From positions 29,917,258 through 29,981,257 of the forward strand of contig NC_061863.1 of NCBI RefSeq assembly GCF_907164915.1: 64,000 nt of DNA, in the 5' to 3' direction. Every line of letters starts with the position of its first letter. Position 1 is the stretch's first letter. The position numbers were made by a program, and so were the translations under genes. The notes under the pieces are model-generated. The model was not told where the DNA came from. It saw nothing but the letters and a program-made list of their open reading frames with translations, and made no database searches. This DNA is from Impatiens glandulifera (Eukaryota > Streptophyta > Magnoliopsida > Ericales > Balsaminaceae). This document shows, one piece after another, positions 23,301 through 34,115 of this stretch.

Positions 23301-23935
23301 AAAGTTAATGTTGAACAACAAAGGCCTACTGGACTTCTCTGCCAACAGCCCATACCTGTTTCAAAATGGGACGATATTGCCATGGAATTTGTTGTTGGAT
23401 TACCTCTGACCTTAATAAAAATGAATGCCATCTGGGTAATAGTAGATCGTCTTACTAAGTCATCACATTTTCTACCGGTAAAGACAACTTTTTCAATGAA
23501 TAAATACACAGACCTATACTTGCAAGATATCGTTAGACTCCACGGAATCCCAACCAGAATCGTGTCCGACCAAGATCCTCGTTTCACCTCACATTTATTG
23601 GAAAGCTTGCACAAGGGTTTGGGGACAAAGTTAGCATTCAGTACTGCATTTCACCCCAAACAAATAGACAATCAGAAAGAGTGGTCCAAATCCTAGAAGA
23701 TCTGCTAAGGGCATGCCTTATAGATTTTGGTGGTGATTGGGAATCAAGGCACCCATTAGTAGAGTTTGCCTATAAAAACAGTTATCAGTAAATGGCACCC
23801 TTTGAAGCTCTTTATGGGAAGAAATGTAGAACTCCCCTACATTGGTATGAAGTTGGGGAAAGAATGTTAATTGGGCCAGAGATCGTCACCAACACAGTTT
23901 CCTTAGTAAGATCAGGAAAAGGTTGCTAACAGCCT
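23301..23935 (+). pseudogene. E integrase core, frameshifted
   Basis: rve core: MEFVVGLPLT (first catalytic Asp replaced by Glu), NAIWVIVDRLTKSSHFLPV, IVRLHGIPTRIVSDQDPRFTS (second Asp kept), then FHPKQIDNQKEW. A frameshift moves ERVVQILEDLLRACLIDFGG and MAPFEALYGKKCRTP into another frame at about 23680-23850. Not functional. Confidence 0.92.
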
Positions 23936-23940
23936 AAAGT

Positions 23941-24411
23941 ATGCAAAAGAGCTATGCAGATAAGAAGCGCAGGGATATCATCTTCAACAAAGGCAACCAT
24001 GTGTTTCTCAAAGTATCTCCCTGTAAAGGAATCATTAGGTTTGGAAAGAAAGGAAAGTTGAATCCCAGATATATAGGGCCTTTTGAGATTCAGGAGGCAG
24101 TTGTTGAGGTTGCTTATAGAATAGTATTACATCTCAGCCTTACTATTGTTCATAATGTGTTCCATGTCTCTAATTTGAGGAAGTACATTCCTAATGACAA
24201 CCATGTAATTCATTATGAAGAAGTACAGTTAGAAAATGATCTATCATATGAAGAGAGACCAACCCAGATCATGGCCAAGCAAACCAGGAAGCTAAGGAAT
24301 AAGGAAGAAAGTATGGTCAAGGTTCTTTGGCACAATAGTTCAATAGAAGAAGCCACCTGGGAAGTAGAACAGGATATGCATCAGAATTATCCTGAATTGT
24401 TCTGTAAGTAA
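23941..24411 (+). pseudogene. E integrase C-terminus with chromodomain
   Basis: MQKSYADKKRRDIIF and VFLKVSPCKGIIRFGKKGKLNPRYIGPFEI form the GPY/F region, followed by VFHVSNLRKYI. The chromodomain lies in the last 55 residues (YEERPTQIMAKQTRKLRNKE, SMVKVLWHNSSIEEATWEVE). In chromoviruses this domain is thought to steer integration to modified chromatin. This is the longest undisturbed segment at the 3' end; it ends at TAA 24409-24411. Confidence 0.95.
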
Positions 24412-24447
24412 ATTTCGAGATCGAAATTTTTATAAGTATGGTAGAAT

Positions 24448-26099
24448 TGTTATGCCCAAGTTCATCTTTTTCTGTTTTGAAAGGCTAGTAGGGTCAAAGG
24501 TGCATTGTTGGAATGCTCACCCTTATGTATTCACTTATAAGTCATGTTAGGAATAGACTTGTTATTATTATTATTATTTGAGGCTGAGATATAAAAAATG
24601 TTGTGTTGATTATATTGTGGGACATTATGTAGAAGGACCCATGTGGAAGAGGCTTACAAATTATACTTAGGAAATTTTACATAAAACAGCAAGTTGAAGG
24701 GACCCATGTAAGGGGACCCGCCAGAAAATTAGGATAAGTTTAATCCTAATTTAATTTCCTCTTTAGTCAGTAATTAAACCCACTTGCTTATAATTGAATT
24801 TGAAAACTTGGCATCTTAATAACATTCCATCCTAACCCATTGTATGATCTTCACTTGCCCCAAGTGCATGCTTCAAATTAGCTTAGCAACTGTTAGCTCA
24901 ACTTACCCCCATTACCTTGATTCATTTGGAAATTCAGTTCTCTCTCTCTTTAAGCAAGACTTAGGAGCTTTTCTTCAAAGTAAGAGAAAACCCTAGCCAA
25001 AACCATCTTCTTTAACCAATTTCGAAATTAAGGCAAGTTTATCTTAAATTCACTCTTAACTCCACACATAACTATGTATCTCAAGTATTTATGCATAATT
25101 TTCCATATATGTTTGAAATACAAATTTTTATGGCATAATATAGTTTTATTGACAAACTTGGTTTATAAACAACCTGTTTTTTAAAGCATGACAAGGGTCA
25201 TCATATTTTCCATAAATGATAGGGTTTCCCTAATTAATTAAGTATACACATTTATAAAAAACAGAAACCATTATGATTTATGCATACATGGGCGCATATT
25301 ATTGATGAATGAGCTGGCTGGCATGAGCTCTAGTCAGCTAATTCCAAATGTACTTGCTGATTATTTAAGGGACCAGAGTATCTAGCATGAGCTCTATTTA
25401 CTACTGCCCAACTAAAACACGATCCAAATAGGTTAAGGGCTTTTAGGGATGGACTCCTAAGTGTGCGTTTCCAAATACGGCTCAAATAGATTCCTTACCT
25501 TCAGGATCAACTCTGAATGGTGTAGGGTCAAATATGGCTCAAGATGTTATTGTACAGGCCCCATGAAATCATATTTTCAAAATTATGCCAATGGTTTTTA
25601 TATATTAATCATCTCTTTTGAAAAGATGAAGATTTTTATGTATATATCCTTCTTTTGAAAGAAAAGCATTTCAGAAGGTTTTAAAATACATAATTGCTTG
25701 TTGAGTCATTAGACTCACTATGCTTGTGTGTGGTGTAGGTACCCAGCCCTAGCTTTTATACACTTGAAGGAATGAGGCTTGAAGAGGAGCAAGCTGTTGG
25801 AGAAAGTGTGGGAGGAGGGACCGATGCTGCTTGATTTACTTGTATTTTTGTATAAACATTTGACTTTTATTTTGGGTCCTTTTTTACTGAATAAAGGTGC
25901 ATGTATATTAGACTTGTACAGAATCATGTTAGTAAGATGGAGTATATGTTAGTTTGTTGTAGCTTCTTGTAGCTGTATGAAGAAGCATGTATATATGAAG
26001 TATATCTTTTGAATAGAACTAGTTCAGCTAGTGTTCTTAATGATAAATAGATATACATGTTTGAGCAGTAGTTATTATAATATGAGTAGGGACGTTTCA
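24448..26099 (+). repeat. E 3' LTR
   Basis: 1652 bp, TGTTATGCCC...GACGTTTCA, followed by duplication CAAAG. The preceding bases 24412-24447 do not hold a strong polypurine tract, perhaps from decay. Confidence 0.94.
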
Positions 26100-26104
26100 C
26101 AAAG

Positions 26105-26627
26105 AGTATCTAGAGAGATACTAATTTCACCAACGGGCTTATGATCCCTATGATGTATCTTTTGGAAAACAGATACATCTCATATTGGGTGACATCGCTA
26201 TTCACCCTAGTTTCTCAACTTACTTCTTCTGTCTTATGACAACTCATTTATCGTAAGCCAATTAATGTGTTTTTTTATCTATGTGTTTACATGTTAGAAG
26301 GAATACACGATTGTATGGATTAACTAAAATTAAAAAACAAAATTAGATTTCTGAGTAAATAAAAACTGACTAGAGTTTTATTTTTCTAGGAACATTTCTC
26401 AATTATCCCATTTGAGTTAGAGTAGTATGAAAAAAAATTCTACCGTAAGGAGTCATTTGAGGGTTTCGGTGCTAACGAGATTCTCTCGTTAAGTATTCAT
26501 TCGTTCAAACTATCCATTCACGCGTCATCGTCAAGACAAACATTCTTAACATGTGTTCTTTGGAAAACCTCTAGCATTCGAAAGCTAAGGTATTTTGTTC
26601 GGTCTTATTGTCCATTCATATGTCATT
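26105..26627. other. Gene-free stretch between elements E and F (flank of repeat D)
   Basis: Continues the sequence interrupted by E at 18071. AT-rich, no open frame, no repeat that I can match elsewhere in the window. CATT at 26624-26627 is the left target duplication of F. Confidence 0.6.
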
Positions 26628-27031
26628 TGTCACGGTTGCCAAGAATTCTTAAACCTAAGGGTATTAATTATCCATGAAGGCCCAACCTAAGGAATATTTT
26701 AGAAGCCTTGTAATAAAGTATGCCTTACATTAATGAGACATTAAATGTGGTGGTTGGTTAGTAAGACATTAATGTAGTAGTTGGGTAGTAAGCCAATAAT
26801 TTGGTAGTTGTCTATCACAACATTAATGAGGTAGTTGGGTGTTATGTAATTAATGTAGTAGTTGGAGATATCCTATAAATACATTTAAAGTATTCATTTG
26901 TAAATCACCAAGTATTCAATCAATATAATTCTACTTTTGTAAGAGATACTTTCTCTCTCTATAATTCCTTTGTTCATTCAATTAAACATCGAGTGCTTGA
27001 TTCGTTAGTGGAAAAGACTAAGCCCATGACA
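26628..27031 (+). repeat. F 5' LTR
   Basis: 404 bp, TGTCACGG...CCATGACA. Contains CCTATAAATAC at 26871-26881 as TATA box. The 3' copy is about 54 bp longer, mainly through extra sequence near its end (29800-29860). Confidence 0.93.
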
Positions 27032-27033
27032 GT

Positions 27034-27045
27034 TGGTATCAAAAC
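27034..27045 (+). promoter_or_regulatory. F primer-binding site
   Basis: TGGTATCAAAAC two bases after the LTR end; close to the initiator-Met site, with AGAG changed to AAAA. Confidence 0.75.
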
Positions 27046-27239
27046 AGAATAACGAAGAGATCGAATAAAAGTTCCACTATTAATAATGTGGACTAAGTAG
27101 AGAAACTTCCCCAAGAGATCGGAGATGATATTAGGAATGAAAGTCAGGGTCAAGCGGGAGGATCCAAAATCACCAAAGAAAGAGGGAAATCAACAGATGT
27201 TATTGTTGACATTGTCGCCAGGTTAGAGAAAGTAGAACT

Positions 27240-28350
27240 AACCGTGGATTATGGAAAAGATAATTTCGGGGACCTATATGATTGCATCGCCGATTTCGAG
27301 AAAGAGAGAGACAAGATCCGAGAAGGGATATAGGGTTCCTAGAAGAGGAGTTGTCCAAATGTCGAGAGCAAGCTCAGATCATGGAGTAGACCCTCCTTTT
27401 TTAGATCTGTACCTTGAACAAGAAACTCGAGGTAATGAGTTCCAATTTACAAGCCACTGAAGAGGATGTGGCGTTACTCAAAAAGGCGGTTACACAAGAG
27501 TGCGGACGTGCACATATAGGAGTCCCTAATCTGACAAGGATAGACGTTGCAATCTCTAAAGCGTATTTATACGAGAGGAATACAAAAGAGATCAATAATT
27601 TCTTATGGGGTCTGAATTAGTACTTCAAAGCACTTGGTTAAGTGGAAGAGGCAAGGAAGATAAATACTACCACGACATACCTATAAGACACTGCAATGTT
27701 GTGGTGGAGGCGAAGGAGTAGCGACATATAAAGAGGTACGTGTTCTACCTTGGAGAATTCAAGAAGGTATTCAAGATACAGTTTTATCTTAAAAATGTCA
27801 TTCGAGAAGAAATTGCCAAGTTGTGACAACTCTCACAAAGGGGAGGTATCAAGGAGTATGTCAAGGAGTTCATCGCTACTTTCCTTGATATCCCTCAGAC
27901 AAAGAAGCCTTCTTTGTCTTCACTGATGGACTATAAATGTGGGCGAAGCTGGAGTTGGAACGACGTGGTGGTCCAAGATCTAAACACCGCTATTGTCGTG
28001 GAAGAATCTCTTGTCAAAATGAGAAGGTAAAAGAAACCAAAGTCGACCTATGAGAGGAAGGAAGAGGGGGGAAATGGTAGAGACCATTTCTACAGCAATG
28101 AAGACCTAGCTAATTTTACGAAGCCCAATGGTAGAGGAGATCGGGACGAGAAATGTGGGGAGAGACCCCGAATAAAATGTTTCTTTTGTGAAGAGTCGCA
28201 TAAAGCAAGAGAGTTCCCTATGAAGAACAAACTATTCGCTTTGATGGAGGAGAAAGAACGCTTTCATGATGAACCTCCATTAGGGTCGTTAATCCTCCTT
28301 GGTGATGTTAAAGCAAAATTTGAAGAGCCAATGTTCGTGAAGAAATGATG
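27240..28350 (+). pseudogene. F gag
   Basis: The conserved core reads NKKLEVMSSNLQATEEDVALLKKAV, then VAISKAYLYERNTKEINNFLWGLN, then a TAG at 27618-27620 where related gypsy gags have Gln before YFKA. The zinc knuckle near 28170-28215 is CFFCEESHKAREFP, with the last Cys lost (usually H-x4-C-P). Many frame changes lie between. Nucleic-acid binding was the ancestral role; the copy is dead. Confidence 0.85.
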
Positions 28351-28374
28351 ACTATTCGTGAAAAAAAATAAGAA

Positions 28375-28822
28375 ACCACATGATTAAAGCTTTGTTGGAT
28401 ACGGGAGCCAACAACAACTTTCTAAAGGTAAAAGATTTGGGAAGACTGGGGATCAAGTACACTAAATAGAATGGGTGGCTTAAAGAATTCAACTCGACAC
28501 CAAGTGCAACTTATGGAGTTTCTCGTAATGTAAAGGTCATTTTGGGGGAGTGGACTGGCGTTCTGGATTTCTACATTAATTACATGGACGACTACTAAAT
28601 GGTTAATAGCATTAAGTTCCTAGACAAGGTAAATGTCTTCCTACTCCCTTCTGTCAATACTATGTACATTCTAGAACAAGGAAATACTTGCACAATACCT
28701 TTAACAAGAGAGGGAAAGAGAAAATCTAGGCACCTCTCTGTCATGCAACTCTCAAAAGGTGTAAAGAAGACCCACCCATCATCTTTTGTCAACATGAAAG
28801 AAAATGTGAAATATGTGTCCTA
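28375..28822 (+). pseudogene. F aspartic protease
   Basis: IKALLDTGANNNFLKVKDLGRLGIKYTK keeps the DTG active site. LGEWTGVLDFYINYMDDY follows, with TAG near 28470 and TAA near 28598. The next open piece (28599-28822, MVNSIKFLDKVNVFLLPSVN) matches the protease end of gag-pro regions. Direct evidence is the DTG box and the spacing after the zinc knuckle. Confidence 0.87.
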
Positions 28823-29099
28823 AGAGAAGACACCTCCAGAAGTTACAACAGTCCTAGAGAAAGGTCAGGATGTAATATCCGTTGGATTACCAAAGAAACC
28901 CCACCATAAGAGAGAGGTGGATCACAGAGAAGAGTTAGTAAAAGGTACTAAACCATCGACGGTGGTCCTTTATCGCATGGAACCTACCAAATGGGAGGAA
29001 TCGAAGAAGAAACGGAAGGAGTTTCTCTTAAAGAAAGAGAAGTGAGATATTTCTAAATCCGTCAACAAAATGAAGAAATGGGAGGACAAGAAGAGAAGA

Positions 29100-29230
29100 C
29101 ACACGAATTTCATAGGAAATCGAGTGACAGTAAAACTTCACCTCCATTAAGAGAGACGATTTTTCAAAGTTCACAAGGGACTTGTGAGGCGATATAAAGA
29201 CCCTTTCTTAGGGAAGAAATGGGTTAGAAA
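29100..29230 (+). pseudogene. F integrase C-terminal tail
   Basis: In one frame this reads RRFFKVHKGLVRRYKDPF, the GPY/F-like segment of gypsy integrases. It is joined almost directly to protease-derived sequence, so it marks the right side of the missing RT-integrase block. Confidence 0.75.
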
Positions 29231-29413
29231 ACTAGTATATCGCTCAAAACATTTGTCGCATTTAGAGATATCATTCAGACCTAAGGGGCTTAATCATCCA
29301 TGAAGGCCCAACCCAAGGAATATTCTAAAGCCTTGTAAGAAAGCATTTGTCGCTTTTGGAAATATCATTTGTCGCTCAAAACAAGGAGGATGCAATGAGG
29401 ACGTCTCCGGAAT

Positions 29414-29884
29414 GAGTGGGGGAGAATGTCACGGCTCCCTTGTCTTCCTAAACATAAGGGGCTTAATCATCCATGAAGGCCCAACCCAAGGAATATTCTA
29501 AAGCCTTGTAAGAAAGCATGTCTTACATTAATGAGCCATTAAATGTGGTGATTGGTTAGTAAGTCATTAATGTGGTAGTTGTGTAGTAATCCATTAACGT
29601 GTTAGTTGTCTAGCACAACATTAATGAGGTAGTTGGGGGTTTTGTAATTAAAGTAGTAGTTGGCGATAACCCTATAAATACCTTTGAGTTATTCCTTTGT
29701 AAATCACCAAGTATTCAATCAATATAATTCTACTATAAGAGATACCTTGTCTCTCTAAAATTCTTGTGTCCATTCAATCAAACATTGAGTGTTTGCTTCG
29801 AATAAGGCTGACTAATTACTCGTTCATCCGAAGATCGTAACTAGTGCCGCACGGATCGTTAGTGGAAAGACTAAGCCTATGACA
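29414..29884 (+). repeat. F polypurine tract and 3' LTR
   Basis: GAGTGGGGGAGAA (29414-29426) is a clear polypurine tract. The LTR 29427-29884 starts TGTCACGG and ends TGACA. TATA-like CCTATAAATAC at 29669-29679. Confidence 0.92.
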
Positions 29885-29888
29885 CATT

Positions 29889-30890
29889 CTTAGTATGTTT
29901 CTGTAACCCCCAGAAAAATCGTTTGATTTGGTTTCATCACATCAATTTGCTTGTCAGAAATTCATTTTTAAAATAAAACATTGTTTTTTAAAAGATTTTC
30001 AAATGATCCCTAACATATTTTGAAATTAATTAAAAATAATTAATCTAGGGTTCAATTTTAAATAATTTGGGGTTCAATTACAATTTTATTTTTTAGAAAT
30101 CCGTTAGTTTAAATTAATTAAACATAATTAATTAAATGATTATTTTTTTTAAATAGAGTTGCCAATTGATTTTTGAAAATCAATAATAATGGCATACGTA
30201 TACAAACGTATTGTCCAGAGTTTCTTTTAGTTTGTAGTTTGGTGATATTTGAGAAATGACTTTTGCATTTCATCCTATGTACCTATTTTAAAAATGTTCT
30301 TCAATTATAAAGTTGGTTTTTGAAAATTGGTTGTATAATATTTATGTTTTAACCTATTATTCTAGTCATGCTTCTAGATTTTAGCGTTATTTAAATATTG
30401 AAAAAATAATATTTAAATGCTGGTACATGTTGTTGAAGATAACTAAAGAGGAGTATAACTGAAGAATATCAATCATTTTAAGGGTGTTAGAGTTTAGAAA
30501 TAAACACTAAACAAGCCTTAGTCAAAAAATATTTGTGGAATTAATCCAAAAAATATTTTGAAATGTTCTTCTAATTAATTCGGATTTTTAGAAAATAGTT
30601 TGGGGTTCCAAAATTACAAAAATAATTTTGGGTTTTGAAAAGTGGAACCAAACAGGCCTAAGACTGGTGTCTTAGGCTTCAAGTTCATTTTTGTCGACCG
30701 GGGTCTAAACACCCTTGTTCTAAAGTTGAGGAGATTCTAAGTTGGGGCTCAAGGTCTTTGATTAGGGTGTCGAAGTCCCTCGTTTGAGGTGCTAAGGACT
30801 CTCGTTACTTGGCTAGGATTATTAGTTAGGGTGTATAAACTTCATCACTCCTAGATTCGGGAATTCTCAGTTTGGTTCAAGATTCTTCGG
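29889..30890. other. Gene-free AT-rich stretch
   Basis: No open frame or recognisable motif. Probably untranslated sequence of the decayed Tat-lineage element that hosts F. Confidence 0.5.
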
Positions 30891-30894
30891 TCTT

Positions 30895-31165
30895 ATGTTA
30901 GAATTCTCGGTCATGGATATAAAAATCCCAAGTCGAATCTCACCTTTATAGCTCAAGAACATCGGTCGGACCTCTCAGTCCTAGCTCAAGAATAACGGTT
31001 GAACCTGTCGGTCCTAGTTCAAGATTATCAGTCGAACCTCTCATTCCTAGCTCAATAACAATGGTTTGACATGTCTGTCCTATCGAATTTCTCGGTCTTT
31101 GGTTTTAATTTCTCGGTCCTAGGTCCCGGTCCGGACTGTGGTTTGTCGGTCGGATCACTCAGTCC
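30895..31165 (-). repeat. Degenerate GGTCCGACCGA tandem repeat
   Basis: Units of roughly 45 bp carry TCGGTCGGACCTCTCAGTCCTAG-like text (in pieces) about five times. The reverse complement of one unit matches 33750-33775 on the plus strand almost base for base (AGAGGTCCGACCGATGTTCT), so the same repeat occurs in both orientations. Confidence 0.75.
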
Positions 31166-31244
31166 TCAAGAACACAAAAGTTGTGGGTTTTGCAATTTTG
31201 ATTTAAGCTTGGATTCTTTGATCCAAGAGCTTGGGTAGATTCAC

Positions 31245-31765
31245 AATAACATGATCGTGTATGAACGATCTATTGTACCTATCAACAAATAGGGTTTAGA
31301 TACCTAACTATAATTAGGGTTTAAAATATATAGTTTACGAACGATCTCTCGTATCTATCAACATATAGGGTTTATCTACTTAACTAAAATTAGGGTTTAA
31401 ACAAAATTGTGTACAAACAATCTCACATACCTATCAATGGATAGGGTTTAAATACCTAACTACAATAAGGTTTTAAACAGGATTGTCTACGAACAATCTC
31501 ACGTACCTATCAACATATAGGGTTTAGATACCTAATTACAATTAGGATTTTTAGCAAAATCATATACAAATGATATATCGTACCTATAATAAATAGGGTT
31601 TTGCACACCTTTATAAAAATAGGATTCTAAAATGGGATTGTGTATGAACAATCTCACGTACATATCAACTTATAAGTTTGGATTCCTAACTACAATTAGG
31701 GTTTAAACAAGATCGTGTACGAATGATCTCACATACCTATCGACAGATAGGGTTTAGGTGCCTCG
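31245..31765. repeat. About 78-bp tandem repeat with telobox-like motifs
   Basis: Seven degenerate units begin near 31250, 31328, 31407, 31485, 31556, 31636 and 31713. Each has a GATCGT-N6-ACGATC-type dyad, a CCTATC/ATAGGG inverted pair and, in most units, AGGGTTTA or close variants twice (plant telobox sense). Probably the variable 3' untranslated repeat of a Tat element. Confidence 0.8.
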
Positions 31766-32349
31766 ATTTTGCTTATTTTTCTTTCGTAGTATCGATCATG
31801 GCTCTACTCCTTTTAAAGGAATATTTCAACTGAATAATTGTTTCCATTTCTTTTCGAAAATTTCCTTCACATCTAGTTGAATGTCGCTAGTCGATGGTTT
31901 CAAGCTTTATTTATGGACAAATGACTTATATTTTTGGATAAAGAAACATTTTTTCCCAATTCCTATCCTTATTTATCTCTTTCTTTTTTCGAGATTGAAA
32001 TGATCCTTGATCCCTCAGAACAAATTATGACGTTTTTGGATTCGAAACGTATTTAGGTCTAGGCTTTTAACATGTTTTCTGCCATTTATGATGATTTTCT
32101 TTTATCAAGGAAAATTATTTCTTTTTACCCAGCTTTTGAGATATCAGCTATAAATTTGATCTCGTGTATAAATGATTATTCAGAATCATAACCCTCGAAG
32201 AAGACAGTAAAACTTTGACGTTTTGATAAAGGGTATGCAACTCATTTTTGATTGCTCGGCCTTAATCACATTTCATAAAAACATTTTAGAGAGGTTTCTT
32301 GAATTTCTGTTTTGGGTTTTTATTTCCTATTTTTCTCTTATTTTTTCTT

Positions 32350-32570
32350 TTGTTATATTTGGTAGAATCAATACATCCATGCTCTTGTCGTAGAAATCAT
32401 GACTAGAGTCTGAATGAGCAATGAATGGTGATTTCAATACCTCACCCACTTGAGTCATTTTTTTTTATTACCAGGGTATATTTGGTAGAATCAAGACATT
32501 CTGCTCTTGTCGTAGAAATCATGATTATAGTCTGAGTGAGCACGAATGGTAATTTCAATACATCCACCAA
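32350..32570. repeat. Two-copy direct repeat of about 120 bp
   Basis: GTATATTTGGTAGAATCAA, CTCTTGTCGTAGAAATCATG and GGT(G/A)ATTTCAATAC recur in the same order at 32355 and 32476. No open frame. Confidence 0.8.
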
Positions 32571-33249
32571 CAAAGAAACATTTTTCAATTTTTTTAGAGA
32601 TTTTCAGGGTTTATTCCGGTTATCTTTTTGGCATTTTCATTTTTTTGGTTTTTTCTTCAAAAAGCATCGAGTTTCAAACATCTCTTTCTTTGAAAAAAAG
32701 TAACAATGAGGTGTACTTCCTCAATTTGAGGTTATGGGCCTCGCTTTTATGGGATTTATTCAGGTTCTTTTGTTTTTTTTTCAAAAATATTTGAGAGAGG
32801 GTTACCCGTAGGATAATCGCCTATAAACAAAAAAGAGATTATGATCGATATCTCTTGAATTAGAGTCATTGTGAAATCCTCGTTTTGTTTCTGAGAATAT
32901 CAGTCGAATGAAATCGATGTTGTTAGCGTTGCCACTACTTGTTTCCTAAAATATGACACATCGACTCTAGAATGAGATCAATGTTTTCTTCCTTTTTAAA
33001 TGATTTTATGTTTCTCTTGTTTAAGGGACTGGGGGTTTTATTTATGTGAGACTGGGTCCACAAACATGTAGGTTTCCTATGTATCTTCTCTCCTTTAATT
33101 TTTACACTAAGAAGAATTAGGTCTCTGTAGTTCGGACATGAGTCATCTGTTCATGTTGTAAGTTATACAAAACATGGGATTAAATTCTGTTGGAATAAGC
33201 TTCTTTCAAGGTCAAGCTTTAAATCGTTTAGTGAGTAGCTTGATATTAT

Positions 33250-33650
33250 ATAAAATATCTTGTAAGCGCATCAAGTTTGCATGGATCAATGAACTCTTCT
33301 CCATTTAGATTAACTAGGTGAATAATTCATCTAGAGATGATTTTCTTAACTAGGAAGGGTCCTTTCCATGGGGTCAAAACTTGCCCTTGGGGTCTAGGAG
33401 TTCCTAGATTTGGTTGAGAATAAGATTACCTTCTTTGAGGTTTCTAGGTTTCACCTTTCTATTGAAGTTATCTAAATGTGTTTTTGGTAGGCTTGGGTTT
33501 TACGTAAAACATTCAACCTCTTATCCTCTTTTAACGTTAATTGGTCATATCGAGATTTGATCTAGTGTTCTTCAATAACATGGCTCGGTAAGAGTATTGT
33601 TAGAGTTGGAATCTCAATTTGGATCGGTTGTACCTTAGGGTGATGTTCTA
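33250..33650 (-). pseudogene. Tat-lineage integrase C-terminal remnant (antisense)
   Basis: The minus strand reads QIEIPTLTILLPSHVIEEH, then KSRYDQLTLKEDKRL, then LDPKGKFRPHGKDPS, ending in HANLMRLQDIL. This is the integrase tail of Tat-type Ty3/gypsy elements. The IEIPTLxILL segment matches the plus-strand Tat remnant at 51000-51060. Everything upstream in that pol (toward 33660) is missing. It shows that a Tat element lay here on the minus strand, between the two D copies. Confidence 0.85.
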
Positions 33651-33714
33651 ATTGTTCCTGTGAGTTTTTTCATGCTACCCAGTCCTTGGATCAAAGAATT
33701 TAAACCTACAATTT

Positions 33715-33895
33715 TGATGTTCTTGAAGACTGAGAGGTCTGACCGAGAAATTAAACATAGGACCAAGAGGTCCGACCGATGTTCTTCATCTAGGACCAAG
33801 ATGTCCGAACGAAGATTTTTACATTCGACCGAGAAACTAGACTATGGACCGAGGAGTCACGAACTAGACCAAGAACTCATGAACCCATGACCAAT
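33715..33895 (+). repeat. GGTCCGACCGA tandem repeat, opposite orientation
   Basis: Four to five degenerate units of about 45 bp with GACCGAGA and AGGTCCGACCGATG. It is inverted relative to 30895-31165. A related but weaker GACCGA repeat occurs at 37555-37720. Confidence 0.75.
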
Positions 33896-34115
33896 GACCT
33901 TCACTCGGTCTATACTTAACCATTTGGCCAGAGCAAAGGTCTAAAGTGTAGCTTGACCGGTTAACTACACGGGAAAAATAAACCAATGTGCAGTTGAGAA
34001 GAAATTTAAGTCGGTTCAAACTAGAGAAGAGGTAACAAGTTTCTAGAATTTTCAATTCTTATGTTACCCTTGATCAATGGGTATTTAAACAATATGACTC
34101 ATTTTGGAAAAGGGA

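Larger units (their letters stand above)
18072..26099 (+). mobile_element. Ty3/gypsy chromovirus E (Tekay-like), full length but dead
   Basis: 8028 bp with two LTRs (18072-19706 and 24448-26099) and a perfect 5-bp duplication CAAAG (18067-18071, 26100-26104). Plus-strand order is gag, protease, RT, RNase H, integrase, chromodomain: the Ty3/gypsy chromovirus order. The two-part knuckle (CTNCGKIHIGSC plus CKQRGHFQRDC) and the chromodomain suggest the Tekay/Del clade. In-frame stops are mostly TAG, with at least three frameshifts. Confidence 0.95.
26628..29884 (+). mobile_element. Ty3/gypsy element F, gag-protease only
   Basis: 3257 bp with LTRs 26628-27031 and 29427-29884, primer site, gag, protease, a short integrase tail, polypurine tract and a 4-bp duplication CATT (26624-26627, 29885-29888). 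RT, RNase H and the integrase core are absent. It is either a deletion derivative or a non-autonomous family needing enzymes from elsewhere. Confidence 0.9.

Noticed and set aside
31245..31765. Interstitial telomere
   Set aside because: AGGGTTTA occurs once or twice per 78-bp unit, not as head-to-tail TTTAGGG.
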